Origin: Gammaproteobacteria bacterium
GTDB lineage: Bacteria; Pseudomonadota; Gammaproteobacteria; Steroidobacterales; Woeseiaceae
Assembly (NCBI GenBank): GCA_029862045.1
Contig: JAOTYE010000005.1
Location: 62,001 to 126,000 of the forward strand
Direction: 5' to 3'
Length of the DNA stretch: 64,000 nucleotides
Shown here one piece after another: positions 47,672 to 57,212 of this stretch. The notes under the pieces were generated by a model. The model was given only the letters and a program-made list of their open reading frames with translations. It did no database searches and was not told where the DNA came from. Made by a program: the position numbers and the translations under genes. Within the stretch, counting starts at the first letter, position 1. Each line of letters opens with the position of its first letter.

Positions 47672-50600
47672 ATGACCCGAAAAGAACTACGCCGGGGCAG
47701 CGACCGCAAGGATGCCATCGTTCAGGAAATCATCGCCGCCCGCGTCGCCACATCACCCATGCCAAGCCGACGCCAGGCCCGCCTCTTCCTCGAACAGTAT
47801 GTGGCCAATGTGCCGGTCGAAGACCTCGAAGGCAGATCGCCGCGCATCATGGCGCAGATTGCCCTCAGCCATCTCGAGTTCGGCGCCACGCGCCGCAAGG
47901 GCCAGGCGCGCCTCAGAATCTATAACCCGACTGAAGAGGAGCACGGCTACACATCACCGTACACATTCGTCGAAATGATCAACGACGATATGCCATTTCT
48001 TGTTAACTCCGTGTCGGCTGCGATTAACCGACACGACCTTGCCGTACACATCACGATACATCCGATTATTCGTGTACGTCGCGACAGTAGTGGCACGATA
48101 GACAGCTTTTGCAAACCGAGTGATGAGAGCGGTTATCCCGAGTCATTTATTCGGTTCGCCATTGATCGCGAGACCGACCCACAAGAACTGAAACTCCTCG
48201 AGCAGGAAATTCGCAGGGTTCTGTCCGACATTCGGCTCGCTGTTCGCGATTGGAAGAAAATGTGCGCGAAGATGGTCGAGTCGCGCGAGTTTCTGGACCT
48301 CGGACCACGAGGTGTCGATGAGGAAATGCGTGCTGAGAGCAGAGCTTTCCTGGATTGGCTGGCCGACGACCATTTTACGTTTCTGGGTTACCGCGAATAC
48401 AAGCTCGCAAAGCGCAATGGCAGCGTATACCTGAGCCCTGTAAAAGGCAGTGCGCTGGGGCTGCTGTCACGTAAGGAACGCGAAGACCACGCAACTGAGT
48501 TAACGGCGGAAATGCATCGGCTAACGCGCACCAAAGACTGGCTGATCGTGACCAAAGCAAACTCGCGATCGACTATTCACCGCAATGCGTATCTCGACTA
48601 TATCGGCATCAAGGTCTATGACAAGCATGGCAAGGTCAGCGGCGAGCGGCGATTTATTGGTTTGTTTGCTTCTGCCGCATATAGCGAAGCGCCACGTAAT
48701 ATTCCGTTGCTGCGGCACAAGATCGACAAGATTTTCGAACGCGCACACGTCGATACTGTTGGGCATCGCGGCAAAGCCCTGTTGCACATTATCAATACCT
48801 ACCCGCGCGATGAGCTGTTTCATGCGTCAGCGCAGGATCTTGCGCGAACATCGCTCGGTATCCTCAATCTGCAAGACCGGCAACGCGTCAGGTTCTTCCT
48901 CCGGCGCGATACGTTTCGACGCTTCTTCTCCTGCCTGGTGTTTGTACCGCGCGAGAAGTACACGACGGCGATTCGACGCAAGATAGAGTCAATTCTCAAA
49001 GACTCATTCGGCGGTGTCTCAGTCGAATCCAGCGTGCAGATTTCCGATTCAGCACTCGCTCGTGTGCACATCGTCGTACACACGCCATCAGGTGATCGAC
49101 CGCGCATCAGTATTCACAAAATCGAAGAGCAAATCGCTCAAGTAGTGATTACGTGGTCAGACAGACTGCGTGACCAGCTCAGCAACGCTTTTGGGCACGA
49201 TGATGGGCCAGTGCTTTATCGGGCCTACCGTGATGTATTCCCACCGGGCTACCAATCGCGCGTACGAGCGCGAGAGGCTTGTAGCGACATCAAGCGCATC
49301 GAGGACATGCTGGCGAGTAACAGCAAGAGATCTGTTGACCTGTACCGGCCGGAAGACAGTTTGCCGGGCCACATGCATTTCATGGTGTACAGTTTCGATG
49401 AACCGATTACATTGTCAGAAGCCCTGCCCGTGCTCGAAGACATGGGCGTTGACGTCTATACCGAACATCCGCACGAACTCGCTTTGCGCTCCGGCGAAGC
49501 TTTCTGGATTCAGGATTTCCACTTGCGACACGAAAGTGGCACAGATCTCGACATCGAGGCAATCGCGAGTCGATTTGAAGATTGTTTCATGGCAGCGCTC
49601 TCCGGCGATGCCGAAAACGATGGCCTTAACCGACTTGTTCTGAGTGCGCGCCTCGACTGGCGCCAGACAGCGTTGCTGCGGTGTTATGCCAAGTATTTGC
49701 AACAACTCGGCATGCCGTTCAGTCAGGCATATATGGAGGAGGTGCTCGTCGCCCACTTCGGCTTCGTACAGCTGCTCGTGAAACAGTTTGAATTACAGTT
49801 TGATCCGACCATTTCGAACACCAAGCGCAAGAACTCGCTGACATCAATACTAGCGGCAGTGAAGCGCGAGCTGAGCAAGGCAAAAAACGTTGACGAAGAC
49901 CGCATCCTGTCCGCGTTTTCGGGCGCGGCCAGCGCGACGCTGCGTACTAACTACTTTCTCAAGGGCGCAGATGGCGGTCCGCTTTCGTATATCTCCATCA
50001 AGCTCGATCCATCGCAGCTGCCTGAAGTGCCGTTGCCAAAACCCAAATTCGAGATTTTCGTTTACTCGCCCGATTTCGAAGGCGTGCATCTCAGAGGCGG
50101 CGACGTCGCACGTGGTGGACTGCGATGGTCGGATCGTCGTGAAGATTTTCGGACAGAGGTTCTGGGGCTGATGAAGGCTCAGATCGTCAAGAACACGGTG
50201 ATCGTACCGACCGGCGCCAAGGGCGGCTTTTTCCCAAAACGTGTGCCCGATGGCGACCGCGACGTTGTGCTGCAGAACGGAGTTGCCTGTTACAAGACTT
50301 TTATATCGGGGCTTTTGGATATCACCGATAACGTCATCGACGGTAAAGTCGTAACGCCCGCAGGTGTCGTCAGGCGCGATGGCGAGGACCCTTATCTGGT
50401 CGTCGCCGCGGACAAAGGCACGGCGACATTTTCCGATATTGCGAACGAGATTTCGGCGAAATACGGCTTCTGGCTCGACGACGCGTTCGCCTCCGGCGGC
50501 TCGGCCGGTTACGACCACAAGAAGATGGGCATCACCGCACGCGGTGCGTGGGAAGCCGTGCGGCGCCACTTCCGCGAGCGCGGTCTCAATGTGGACAAGG

Positions 50601-52501
50601 ATCCGTTTACAGTGGCCGGTATCGGAGACATGAGTGGCGATGTGTTCGGCAACGGCATGTTGTTATCGCGCAAGGTAAAGCTCGTCGCAGCGTTTAATCA
50701 CCAGTATATTTTTCTTGACCCCGATCCGGACATGCCGGCGAGCTTCAAGGAACGACAACGACTATTCAAGATACCGAGATCGAGCTGGGATGATTATGAC
50801 GACTCTCTGATCTCAAAGGGTGGTGGTGTGTACTCACGCCAGGCCAAGACGATTCGCTTGAGTCCCGAAGCACGTAACTTACTCGATACAGTTGAGACCT
50901 CTATGAAACCGGATCAACTGATCCAGACGATATTGCGTATGCAAGTTGACTTGCTCTGGAACGGTGGCATCGGCACCTACGTCAAGGCGAGTAATGAAGG
51001 CCACGCCGACGCCGGTGACCGCAGTAACGACAATGTCCGCATCGATGCAAAAGAACTGCGCTGCAAAGTTGTCGGCGAAGGTGGCAACCTCGGGCTGACA
51101 CAGCACGCCCGCATCGAGTACAGCCGGGGCGGTGGGCAAATCAATACTGATTTCATTGATAACTCGGCCGGTGTCGACAGCTCGGACCGGGAAGTGAATA
51201 TAAAAATATTGCTGAGCGAAGTAGAGAAGAATAAGAACATGTCGCGCGGCAAGCGCAACGAGTTGCTCGCAGCGATGACGGATGATGTCGCCGAACGCGT
51301 GCTGCGCAACAACTATCTGCAAACGCAGTCAATCAGCATGAGTCAAATTCGGTCTGTCGAACGCATCGATTTGACCGCTAGGCTGATCAACAATCTGGAA
51401 AAAACCGGGCTCCTCGATCGGGACCTGGAGTGCTTGCCCGACGAAACAGAGATCGAGGAGCGCCGGGCGCGCAAAGAAGGGTTTACAAGGCCTGAGATTG
51501 CGGTTGTGTTGAGTTACGCCAAAATAGATCTGTACAACGGGCTGATCGACTCGGGCGAAACGCTCGAGGATTTTCTTGTTGTCGATCCGTTACGCTACTT
51601 CCCGGCCGTCTTACGGCGCCGCTATAACGAATTCATTCCTGGTCATCGTCTGAGCCGGCAGATTCTCGCAACCCTGATCGCCAATGATCTTGTGAATCGC
51701 ATGGGCCCGGCCTTCGTCAAGCGAGTGCAGGACGATACAGGCGCCAACATCGTGACAATCGCACGCGCGTACACCATTGCGCGGCAAATCTGTCGCGCCG
51801 GCAACTTGCTCAAGACGATTGAGTCACTCGATAACAAGATTCCGGCGCTAGCGCAGATGTCGATGATGTTCGAGGTCAGCCGCACGCTGCGTCATGCGTG
51901 TTACTGGCTCATCGATCACTACGGTGACGAGCTGCAAATTGAACCCGCAGTCGAACGCCTCAAAGAGGGTATGACTGATGTGTATACACGCACAGGTAAT
52001 ACGATGTCGCCTAATGCGCGCAGGCGTCACAATGAAGCCGCGGCGGAATACATCGAAATGGGTGTTTCGGAAAAGCTCGCGCATCGCATGGCCTCGCTGC
52101 AGTTGACCCGCGCGGCCCTCGATATCGCTGATCTCGCCGCGGAGTACAAGCGCGACGTTATCGATACCGCAAAACTCTATTCAGCTTTCAATCGCGAGCT
52201 CGGTCTGTTCTGGTTACACGTTGGTGCCGAGGACCTTCGAGTCAAGGGCCGCTGGCAGGCGACTGCGCGCAGCAACCTTCGCGATGAGTTCTATCGCATT
52301 CGTCGTGATTTGGCCGCACGTTTCCTGCAGAAACGCGGCAAGAAGGCGCTGACACAAGCTGTAGAAAAGTGGCTGGACGATCACGAGAACGACGTTACAC
52401 GATTCCGCGACATGGTCGATGAAATGAAGCTCCGAAGCGATTTGGATTTTGCTACTCTTTCGGTCGCCGCGCAGGAATTGCGGGTTCTGATTTCGACCTG
52501 A
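47672..52501 (+). CDS. gdhB: NAD-specific glutamate dehydrogenase, 180-kDa class
   Basis: A 1609-residue enzyme that deaminates glutamate to 2-oxoglutarate with NAD+. An N-terminal half with ACT-like regulatory domains (about residues 1-650) precedes the catalytic part, with GGLRWSDRREDFRTEVLGLM (about residue 814), VIVPTGAKGGFFPK (about 849) and GIGDMSGDVFGNGM. A long C-terminal helical domain follows. GGGAGATAAT lies before the ATG. Full length, no frameshift. The class is catabolic and typically under amino-acid control. Confidence 0.97.
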   Translation: MTRKELRRGSDRKDAIVQEIIAARVATSPMPSRRQARLFLEQYVANVPVEDLEGRSPRIMAQIALSHLEFGATRRKGQARLRIYNPTEEEHGYTSPYTFVEMINDDMPFLVNSVSAAINRHDLAVHITIHPIIRVRRDSSGTIDSFCKPSDESGYPESFIRFAIDRETDPQELKLLEQEIRRVLSDIRLAVRDWKKMCAKMVESREFLDLGPRGVDEEMRAESRAFLDWLADDHFTFLGYREYKLAKRNGSVYLSPVKGSALGLLSRKEREDHATELTAEMHRLTRTKDWLIVTKANSRSTIHRNAYLDYIGIKVYDKHGKVSGERRFIGLFASAAYSEAPRNIPLLRHKIDKIFERAHVDTVGHRGKALLHIINTYPRDELFHASAQDLARTSLGILNLQDRQRVRFFLRRDTFRRFFSCLVFVPREKYTTAIRRKIESILKDSFGGVSVESSVQISDSALARVHIVVHTPSGDRPRISIHKIEEQIAQVVITWSDRLRDQLSNAFGHDDGPVLYRAYRDVFPPGYQSRVRAREACSDIKRIEDMLASNSKRSVDLYRPEDSLPGHMHFMVYSFDEPITLSEALPVLEDMGVDVYTEHPHELALRSGEAFWIQDFHLRHESGTDLDIEAIASRFEDCFMAALSGDAENDGLNRLVLSARLDWRQTALLRCYAKYLQQLGMPFSQAYMEEVLVAHFGFVQLLVKQFELQFDPTISNTKRKNSLTSILAAVKRELSKAKNVDEDRILSAFSGAASATLRTNYFLKGADGGPLSYISIKLDPSQLPEVPLPKPKFEIFVYSPDFEGVHLRGGDVARGGLRWSDRREDFRTEVLGLMKAQIVKNTVIVPTGAKGGFFPKRVPDGDRDVVLQNGVACYKTFISGLLDITDNVIDGKVVTPAGVVRRDGEDPYLVVAADKGTATFSDIANEISAKYGFWLDDAFASGGSAGYDHKKMGITARGAWEAVRRHFRERGLNVDKDPFTVAGIGDMSGDVFGNGMLLSRKVKLVAAFNHQYIFLDPDPDMPASFKERQRLFKIPRSSWDDYDDSLISKGGGVYSRQAKTIRLSPEARNLLDTVETSMKPDQLIQTILRMQVDLLWNGGIGTYVKASNEGHADAGDRSNDNVRIDAKELRCKVVGEGGNLGLTQHARIEYSRGGGQINTDFIDNSAGVDSSDREVNIKILLSEVEKNKNMSRGKRNELLAAMTDDVAERVLRNNYLQTQSISMSQIRSVERIDLTARLINNLEKTGLLDRDLECLPDETEIEERRARKEGFTRPEIAVVLSYAKIDLYNGLIDSGETLEDFLVVDPLRYFPAVLRRRYNEFIPGHRLSRQILATLIANDLVNRMGPAFVKRVQDDTGANIVTIARAYTIARQICRAGNLLKTIESLDNKIPALAQMSMMFEVSRTLRHACYWLIDHYGDELQIEPAVERLKEGMTDVYTRTGNTMSPNARRRHNEAAAEYIEMGVSEKLAHRMASLQLTRAALDIADLAAEYKRDVIDTAKLYSAFNRELGLFWLHVGAEDLRVKGRWQATARSNLRDEFYRIRRDLAARFLQKRGKKALTQAVEKWLDDHENDVTRFRDMVDEMKLRSDLDFATLSVAAQELRVLIST

Positions 52502-52528
52502 TCCACAACACACAGCAACGGAGATACC

Positions 52529-53272
52529 ATGGCGGGCAAGCTCGTACTATGTCGTCACGGCCAGAGTGACTGGAACCTGAAGAACCTGTTTACGGGTTGG
52601 ACTGACGTCGACCTGACTGAGAAGGGCGTTGCCGAAGCCGTCGATGCAGCCCGCCTGCTCACAGAACTCGGCTACGACTTCGATGTCGCGTTTACGTCGG
52701 TCCTGAAACGTGCAATTCGCACGCTGTGGCTCATGCTCGACGAGATGGACCTAATGTGGATTCCCGTCGTTCGCGACTGGCGTCTGAACGAACGTCACTA
52801 TGGTGCGCTGCAGGGCCTGGACAAGGCTGAAACGGCCGCAAAGTACGGCGACGATCAGGTACACATCTGGCGTCGCAGCTACGATATTTCGCCGCCCGAA
52901 CTCGAGCGCGATGACGAACGACATCCGTCGCATGACGCGCGCTACGCCGGCATCGATCCCCTGCCTGCAACCGAATCGCTGGCGACGACACTTGATCGCG
53001 TCCGGCCTTGCTGGGAAGAAACCATCGCGCCTGAACTTAGCGCCGGCAAGAACGTACTGATCGCAGCACATGGCAACAGCCTGCGCGCCCTCGTTAAAAT
53101 GCTCGACAAAGTGTCGGATGATGAAATCACAGGCTTTAACATTCCGACCGGCATCCCGCTGGCCTACGAACTTGACGATGAACTCAATCCCATCTCGCGC
53201 GAGTTCCTGGGTGATGCGGATGCGATTGCCAAAGCGGCAGCCGCTGTCGCGGCTCAAGGCAAAGCGAAGTAA
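52529..53272 (+). CDS. gpmA: 2,3-bisphosphoglycerate-dependent phosphoglycerate mutase
   Basis: A 247-residue enzyme that interconverts 3- and 2-phosphoglycerate. The phospho-accepting His10 is in [10 protein letters not shown]. The second histidine is in [12 protein letters not shown], and [12 protein letters not shown] is present. An AACGGAGAT ribosome site precedes the ATG. It lies 27 nt after the GDH gene. Last gene before the accessory patch. Confidence 0.96.
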   Translation: MAGKLVLCRHGQSDWNLKNLFTGWTDVDLTEKGVAEAVDAARLLTELGYDFDVAFTSVLKRAIRTLWLMLDEMDLMWIPVVRDWRLNERHYGALQGLDKAETAAKYGDDQVHIWRRSYDISPPELERDDERHPSHDARYAGIDPLPATESLATTLDRVRPCWEETIAPELSAGKNVLIAAHGNSLRALVKMLDKVSDDEITGFNIPTGIPLAYELDDELNPISREFLGDADAIAKAAAAVAAQGKAK

Positions 53273-53341
53273 TATCCGCTTTGGGTCATTTCCTGCCTCT
53301 CATCATCCGACGAGCACAGCGGCTGATCACAATCAAACGCC

Positions 53342-53806
53342 TCATTCGGTGGCGGAAGTTTCGCCGACATCCTCTTGCAATGATTTGTTAGGAGGCATCG
53401 GTCGTTTGATCATATTAATGATTGGATATGCGAGGCGAGAATACTTCCCTAGTGAATAAATATCGGACCCTGAAAAGGCGTATATATCCATACCGAAATT
53501 TCGTTCAGCGTTGTCCCAGAGTTTAACGATCACTTTAGTCACCCCTGTAACCCTGCCAGCTGGATGAAGGTCAAACTCGATTGGGTGGGTGGAGTATGTG
53601 GCTTCAATACCCTGGCCATCGATTAAAGGCAGATTCTCGATCTTTGTTGCACTGGAACAATCCTGAACTAATGCATCGATACTTGCTGCGATCAGCTCGC
53701 TTTGCACAGGGTCTGGAGTAACGGCACTGTCTCCGAAAAATCTTGCTTCATTTGCCTGCAGTGAAAATGACAGAAAAATCGGGATGACAATGAAAATTTC
53801 TCTCAC
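53342..53806 (-). CDS. Small exported protein, unknown
   Basis: A 154-residue protein with a signal peptide (IFIVIPIFLSFSLQA, cut near residue 18) and a mature part of mixed beta/alpha character: TKVIVKLWDNAERNFGMDIYAFSGSDIYSLGKY. It has only one cysteine. The codon use is more AT-rich than in the flanking core genes. No family recognised. It ends 69 nt from the convergent gpmA. Confidence 0.6.
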   Translation of the reverse strand: MREIFIVIPIFLSFSLQANEARFFGDSAVTPDPVQSELIAASIDALVQDCSSATKIENLPLIDGQGIEATYSTHPIEFDLHPAGRVTGVTKVIVKLWDNAERNFGMDIYAFSGSDIYSLGKYSRLAYPIINMIKRPMPPNKSLQEDVGETSATE

Positions 53807-54004
53807 TGTCTCTACCTCGTAACTTTGGTTTGTGCGAATGGGCGAAGGATAACATCCTTCGCCAGTGCGCCCTTATTCGAGCGTAGGTTTTGGCTCATCA
53901 GCGGCCCCGCAGACCTCAACCATCCCAACGGCAGTTATAGACTGTATGGCCGACACTCATCAGGCATTTTTCTAGATTGGATACCTGACTGGCTGCTCTC
54001 ACCC

Positions 54005-54070
54005 AAAGCGGTCATTCAATCAGCCAAAACTCGTAGAAATAAACTGGCAGCTAACGGCCAAGAGCGGTCA
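54005..54070. repeat. Degenerate unit of a ~57-nt repeat, array 1
   Basis: The unit begins AAAGCGGTCATTCAA and, about 30 nt on, has GGCAGCT, then CGGCCA and GCGGTCA. The GGTCA boxes are 56 nt apart (54010 and 54066). The same order and spacing recur in the array at 55974-56154. Weaker remnants can be seen before it, from about 53868. Confidence 0.6.
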
Positions 54071-54132
54071 CAGACGGTGGCAATTGCAAAGCTTTTTTAG
54101 CCTGCGTCTCGTTAGCCACAGGGCTGCATCGC

Positions 54133-54255
54133 TTACCGGTTGCTTGGATCACCTTCCCGGTTTTTTGGTGTGAACAACACCGCTGGGATAAGTCCAATCA
54201 GCGCACCCCCTAAAAAACCAATAACGATATCGTCCGCACTGATGATCACGTCCAT
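54133..54255 (-). CDS. Possible 40-residue membrane protein
   Basis: The minus strand from ATG 54255 to TAA 54133 encodes 40 residues with one strong membrane helix (IVIGFLGGALIGLIPAVLF) and a charged, polar tail (TPKNREGDPSNR). That is the pattern of real small membrane proteins. A GTG six bases upstream (54261) with AGG before it is a possible alternative start. It is too short to be sure. Confidence 0.35.
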   Translation of the reverse strand: MDVIISADDIVIGFLGGALIGLIPAVLFTPKNREGDPSNR

Positions 54256-54408
54256 CGACACAAGAAACACACCTGTTAATCCGCAGAACTACATCCAAAC
54301 ATGTGTTCGATATATATTCATCGATCAGACTTTACGGTGACCTTGAGATACGCAAAGCGCGTCAATAGTGCTTGCTGGGCGGCTAGGACTGTGACCGCCG
54401 CGCGCCGC

Positions 54409-54963
54409 TTAGAAATTGTACTGGAACCCGCCAGTGACCATCCAGAAATCGTCGAGCGCATCGGTATCGAATGCCTCGTAATCCACTCGGATCGTGAATT
54501 GCTTGCGGCTGCCGAAACTGATAAAAGTGCCGGCGCCCCATACCAGCCCGCTCTCGTCTTCGTCTCTATTGTTGCCGAAAAAGAAGAAATCGTCCTGCAC
54601 TTCGCTCTCGCCGAAATAGCCGCCGACCTTGGCGTATAACTCGAAGGTCTCGGCCACCGGGATAATGCCGAGGAGTGAACCCGTCAATGCGCCAAAGCTG
54701 ACGTCGGCCTCACCATCGAAACCGTCGTCGTACTCGTCATTGGTGGCCCCTATGATCGTGCCCTCCACCGCGAAGAACTCGTTCACCCGATAGCCGCCGA
54801 TGCCCTTGGCGACGAACAAGGTGTCGTCAGGGTCGTCGAATTGGTCGTCCGACCTGAGCGTGGCGTCGCCGAATCCGACCGAACCACCGGCATAGAAACC
54901 CTCGGCGTGTGCGGTGCTGGCAAGGAACAAAGAGGCGCTAAACAGGAATGCAAACTTGTTCAT
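54409..54963 (-). CDS. Outer membrane beta-barrel protein, OmpA-barrel-like
   Basis: A 184-residue protein with a signal peptide (cleaved after STAHA) and a mature 8-strand-like barrel. Alternating strands include GFYAGGSVGFGDA, KGIGGYRVNEFFAVEG, ELYAKVGGYFGES and FTIRVDYEAFDTD, ending FQYNF with the terminal aromatic signature. Acidic loops (DDQFDDPDD, NNRDEDESG) alternate with the strands. GAGGGAT lies before the ATG at 54963. This is the porin-like OMP_b-brl family; the role is unknown. Confidence 0.82.
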   Translation of the reverse strand: MNKFAFLFSASLFLASTAHAEGFYAGGSVGFGDATLRSDDQFDDPDDTLFVAKGIGGYRVNEFFAVEGTIIGATNDEYDDGFDGEADVSFGALTGSLLGIIPVAETFELYAKVGGYFGESEVQDDFFFFGNNRDEDESGLVWGAGTFISFGSRKQFTIRVDYEAFDTDALDDFWMVTGGFQYNF

Positions 54964-55448
54964 GATATCCCTCGTCTGATGGACCCGCCTGGGGCATTGG
55001 ATCGGTGTCGGGGCCAATAGTTCCTGTGCTGCCCTGACTATTCGTCCGGATGCTACACTCCGGAGTATTAACGTTGGCTTAACACAGGCTGCCAGCTCCC
55101 GATTGGCGCCGATGGACGTCGGGCAGTTGATTGGTGTCCTGCGGGATACGTAGAGCACGGACATTGACACTATCCCGTGGCGAATTTCCCATCTTGGCCG
55201 CGCATACGATTATCAGGCGTATGCGTACAGCGTCCGAGTATTCGAACCCACACAGAAAGCACGCAGTCCGAGAGGCAGGAACTCACCCCGCCGACGGGTG
55301 GACACTAAAACGATCGGTGGAGATTGCAGGTGGCTGCTAAGGGTCACTAGCGGCCCTTCACCCCTGGATTACCTGAACGTCTGTTTTCCGGCACGTATCG
55401 GATTCTCAGGACACGATAGAATTCCCTGTCCTTGATTGCACCTATTGC
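54964..55448. other. 485-nt gap without a supported gene
   Basis: No frame here has a good start, a ribosome site or a family pattern. One perfect 10-bp palindrome, ACTCCGGAGT (near 55059-55068), lies upstream of the barrel gene and could be an operator. Otherwise nothing is recognised. Confidence 0.5.
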
Positions 55449-55910
55449 TTACTCATTCCAAGGCAAGCTTTCGAAATAAGCAATAAAATCACTTGTATAC
55501 AATTGCTTTGTTGCAGCCCAGGTAGATCTGAAATATTTATTGTTGATTAGAATACCGCTTGCAGCTGATTCCAGAGCATCTTCGGGCAATACCCCTGCCT
55601 GTACGGATCTGAAAAGACCCTCCCAAACCCTAACGGCGGCCCCTTGGTACATTCTAATGCTAACCTGATCTTCAGGCTTGAAATCTTCTGGCAAAGCCCC
55701 CTGGTTTACTTGAGAAATCAGGCCAGACATGCGTTCGTCCAATGCAGCACTAGACGTGAGGTCAAAAAATTGAGAGCTGAAACTGCTAAAAGCATCACTC
55801 CGCGCAATAGCGGTGCTCTGCCTCAACTCGAATCCGACAAAAACGAGTGAAACTACTATCGCGGTTATGCCGACCAGTTCCGCAATCTCGTTCCATTCTT
55901 TGAATTTCAT
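55449..55910 (-). CDS. Single-span membrane protein, unknown
   Basis: A 153-residue protein. The N-terminal KFKEWNEIAELVGITAIVVSLVFVGFELRQ holds one transmembrane helix. The rest is soluble helices with RMYQGAAVRVWEGLFRS, a pattern common to small hypothetical proteins of marine proteobacteria. GGGGAGG lies directly upstream of the ATG. No function known. Confidence 0.7.
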   Translation of the reverse strand: MKFKEWNEIAELVGITAIVVSLVFVGFELRQSTAIARSDAFSSFSSQFFDLTSSAALDERMSGLISQVNQGALPEDFKPEDQVSIRMYQGAAVRVWEGLFRSVQAGVLPEDALESAASGILINNKYFRSTWAATKQLYTSDFIAYFESLPWNE

Positions 55911-55973
55911 TGTTAGCCCTCCCCAAATTGCCTACCTAACAGCTTAGTCAGGTTTGGGGAGAATGTCCGCTGT

Positions 55974-56154
55974 GGTCATTCGCAGCCTTTCGCAAGCCTA
56001 CCACCCGAAGATCTGCTTTTGGGCGCTTAGCGGTCGTTCAACGGTAGTTTTTCGAGAGCCGAAATCTGAATGTCTGCCCTCATCGAAAGCGGTCATTCAA
56101 GTCGCTCGGATCGAAAAATTTTCAACGGCAGCTTTCGGCCAGACGCGGTCATTC
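55974..56154. repeat. Tandem ~57-nt degenerate repeat, array 2
   Basis: Four GGTC-A/G-TTC boxes begin at 55974, 56032, 56091 and 56147, that is 58, 59 and 56 nt apart. Between them lies a second, weaker box resembling GGCAGCTTTCGGCC (clearest at 56127-56140). The end of the array overlaps the 3' end of the small gene at 56149. Confidence 0.65.
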
Positions 56155-56502
56155 GCGTATTGTGTTTTCTTGCGCTTTGCCGAGTCTATAGGAATCGATG
56201 ATGCCGATTAGCCAACATGCGCCGAGAACAATCAATGAAATTTTCACAATTGGACTCTCCGCACCGCCAGTGGAATTAGCGATCGCCTCTGTAATAGCTC
56301 GAGTTTCGATGGGAATCTCGCCACTATTGATGCGATCGACAACGATCAGCGCCCGACTTATCGCTGCTCTAACGATTAGTGACATCGCTATCAGCGCCGC
56401 AAGCATCAGAGCTGAGCCGCGCAGATACTGTTTCAAGACCATGTGCCCAATGCCGGGAAAAACCAGGCCAGATAGCAGCGCCGCCTTTGTCGATCTCTTC
56501 AT
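56149..56502 (-). CDS. Small two-to-three-span membrane protein
   Basis: A 117-residue protein. It starts KRSTKAALLSGLVFPGIGHMVLKQYLRG, followed by a helix LMLAALIAMSLIVRAAI and, after a polar loop, a last helix VKISLIVLGACWLIGII. The N-terminal pattern of FPGxGH and a basic residue is seen in a widespread group of small membrane proteins of unknown role. It stands alone, next to the repeat array. Confidence 0.7.
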   Translation of the reverse strand: MKRSTKAALLSGLVFPGIGHMVLKQYLRGSALMLAALIAMSLIVRAAISRALIVVDRINSGEIPIETRAITEAIANSTGGAESPIVKISLIVLGACWLIGIIDSYRLGKAQENTIRE

Positions 56503-56594
56503 TTGTGCACTATAGGCTTATCAAAGCTGTCTGCATGTTCGCTTTGGCTCGCAAGCGGCGACTTCGGGGTCCTCGCATCACCGGGCGTTCCACA

Positions 56595-57185
56595 CTAGCC
56601 CCGGCCAAAATACGTGTCTGCGCCTGTCAGGAACATCTGGATTGCAATGGCGACCAAGATCATGCCCATGAGGCGCTCTATTGCAATAAGGCCACGTGAA
56701 CCAAGACGCTCGGCCACTTGGCTGCCAAAAAAGACAACAACCGACGTACCCGCCCACGCGGCAGAAATAGCGAGCAGCCAGATGGGCCACCGGGTCGGTT
56801 CATCGCTCATTAGCAGTAGCTCCACCGCGAGCACCGACGGTCCCGCAACATAGGGAATCGCGAGGGGAACTATGAATGGCTCACCGTCAATTTCCTCCTG
56901 GGCAGTCCGTCCACGAATAGGAAAGACCATGCGAAGCGCGATGAGAAAGAGAATCACGCCCCCGGCGATAGTCAACGCCGGACCGGAGATGCCGAGGATC
57001 AGCAAGAGCGGCTGTCCAACGAACAAGAAGGCAACCATCACCAGGTACGCGATCAACAGTTCGCGAACAATCACACGTCTGCGCCGCGCTGGATCGACCT
57101 GGTTCAGGGCGGCAACGAAGAATGGAACATTGCCGAACGGGTCGATGACCAAAAACAACAAAATGATCGCTGATACCAGGGTCAA
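56595..57185 (-). CDS. MarC-family integral membrane protein
   Basis: A 196-residue protein with six hydrophobic helices and the MarC marks DPFGNVPFF near the N-terminus, GISGPALTIAGGVILF, and PLAIPYVAGPSVL. The family was once thought to concern antibiotic resistance, but its function is not established. Last gene of the acyl-CoA ligase operon, 27 nt after the thioesterase gene. Confidence 0.9.
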   Translation of the reverse strand: MTLVSAIILLFLVIDPFGNVPFFVAALNQVDPARRRRVIVRELLIAYLVMVAFLFVGQPLLLILGISGPALTIAGGVILFLIALRMVFPIRGRTAQEEIDGEPFIVPLAIPYVAGPSVLAVELLLMSDEPTRWPIWLLAISAAWAGTSVVVFFGSQVAERLGSRGLIAIERLMGMILVAIAIQMFLTGADTYFGRG

Positions 57186-57212
57186 TGAACTCTTCCGTCT
57201 AGCTGATTATTG

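Larger units (their letters stand above)
53807..54408. other. Gene-poor stretch with repeats and one possible tiny gene
   Basis: About 600 nt without a convincing long gene. It contains degenerate repeat units (best seen at 54005-54070) and a possible 40-residue membrane protein on the minus strand at 54133-54255. A plus-strand open frame of 91 codons (53825-54100) runs straight through the repeats and is not accepted as a gene. Confidence 0.6.

Noticed and set aside
49850..50569. 239-codon minus-strand frame inside the NAD-GDH gene
   Set aside because: It lies wholly opposite the conserved catalytic part of GDH, whose frame explains the sequence.
53825..54100. Plus-strand 91-codon open frame
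   Set aside because: It runs through the degenerate repeat array, has no ribosome site or domain, and its composition is that of the repeat.
55912..55941. attC-like site (TGTTAG and CTAACA 24 nt apart) suggesting an integron cassette
   Set aside because: The core-site consensus is not met, there is no integrase and no second attC. The 6-bp pairing and the ribosome site of the gene at 55910 explain the bases.
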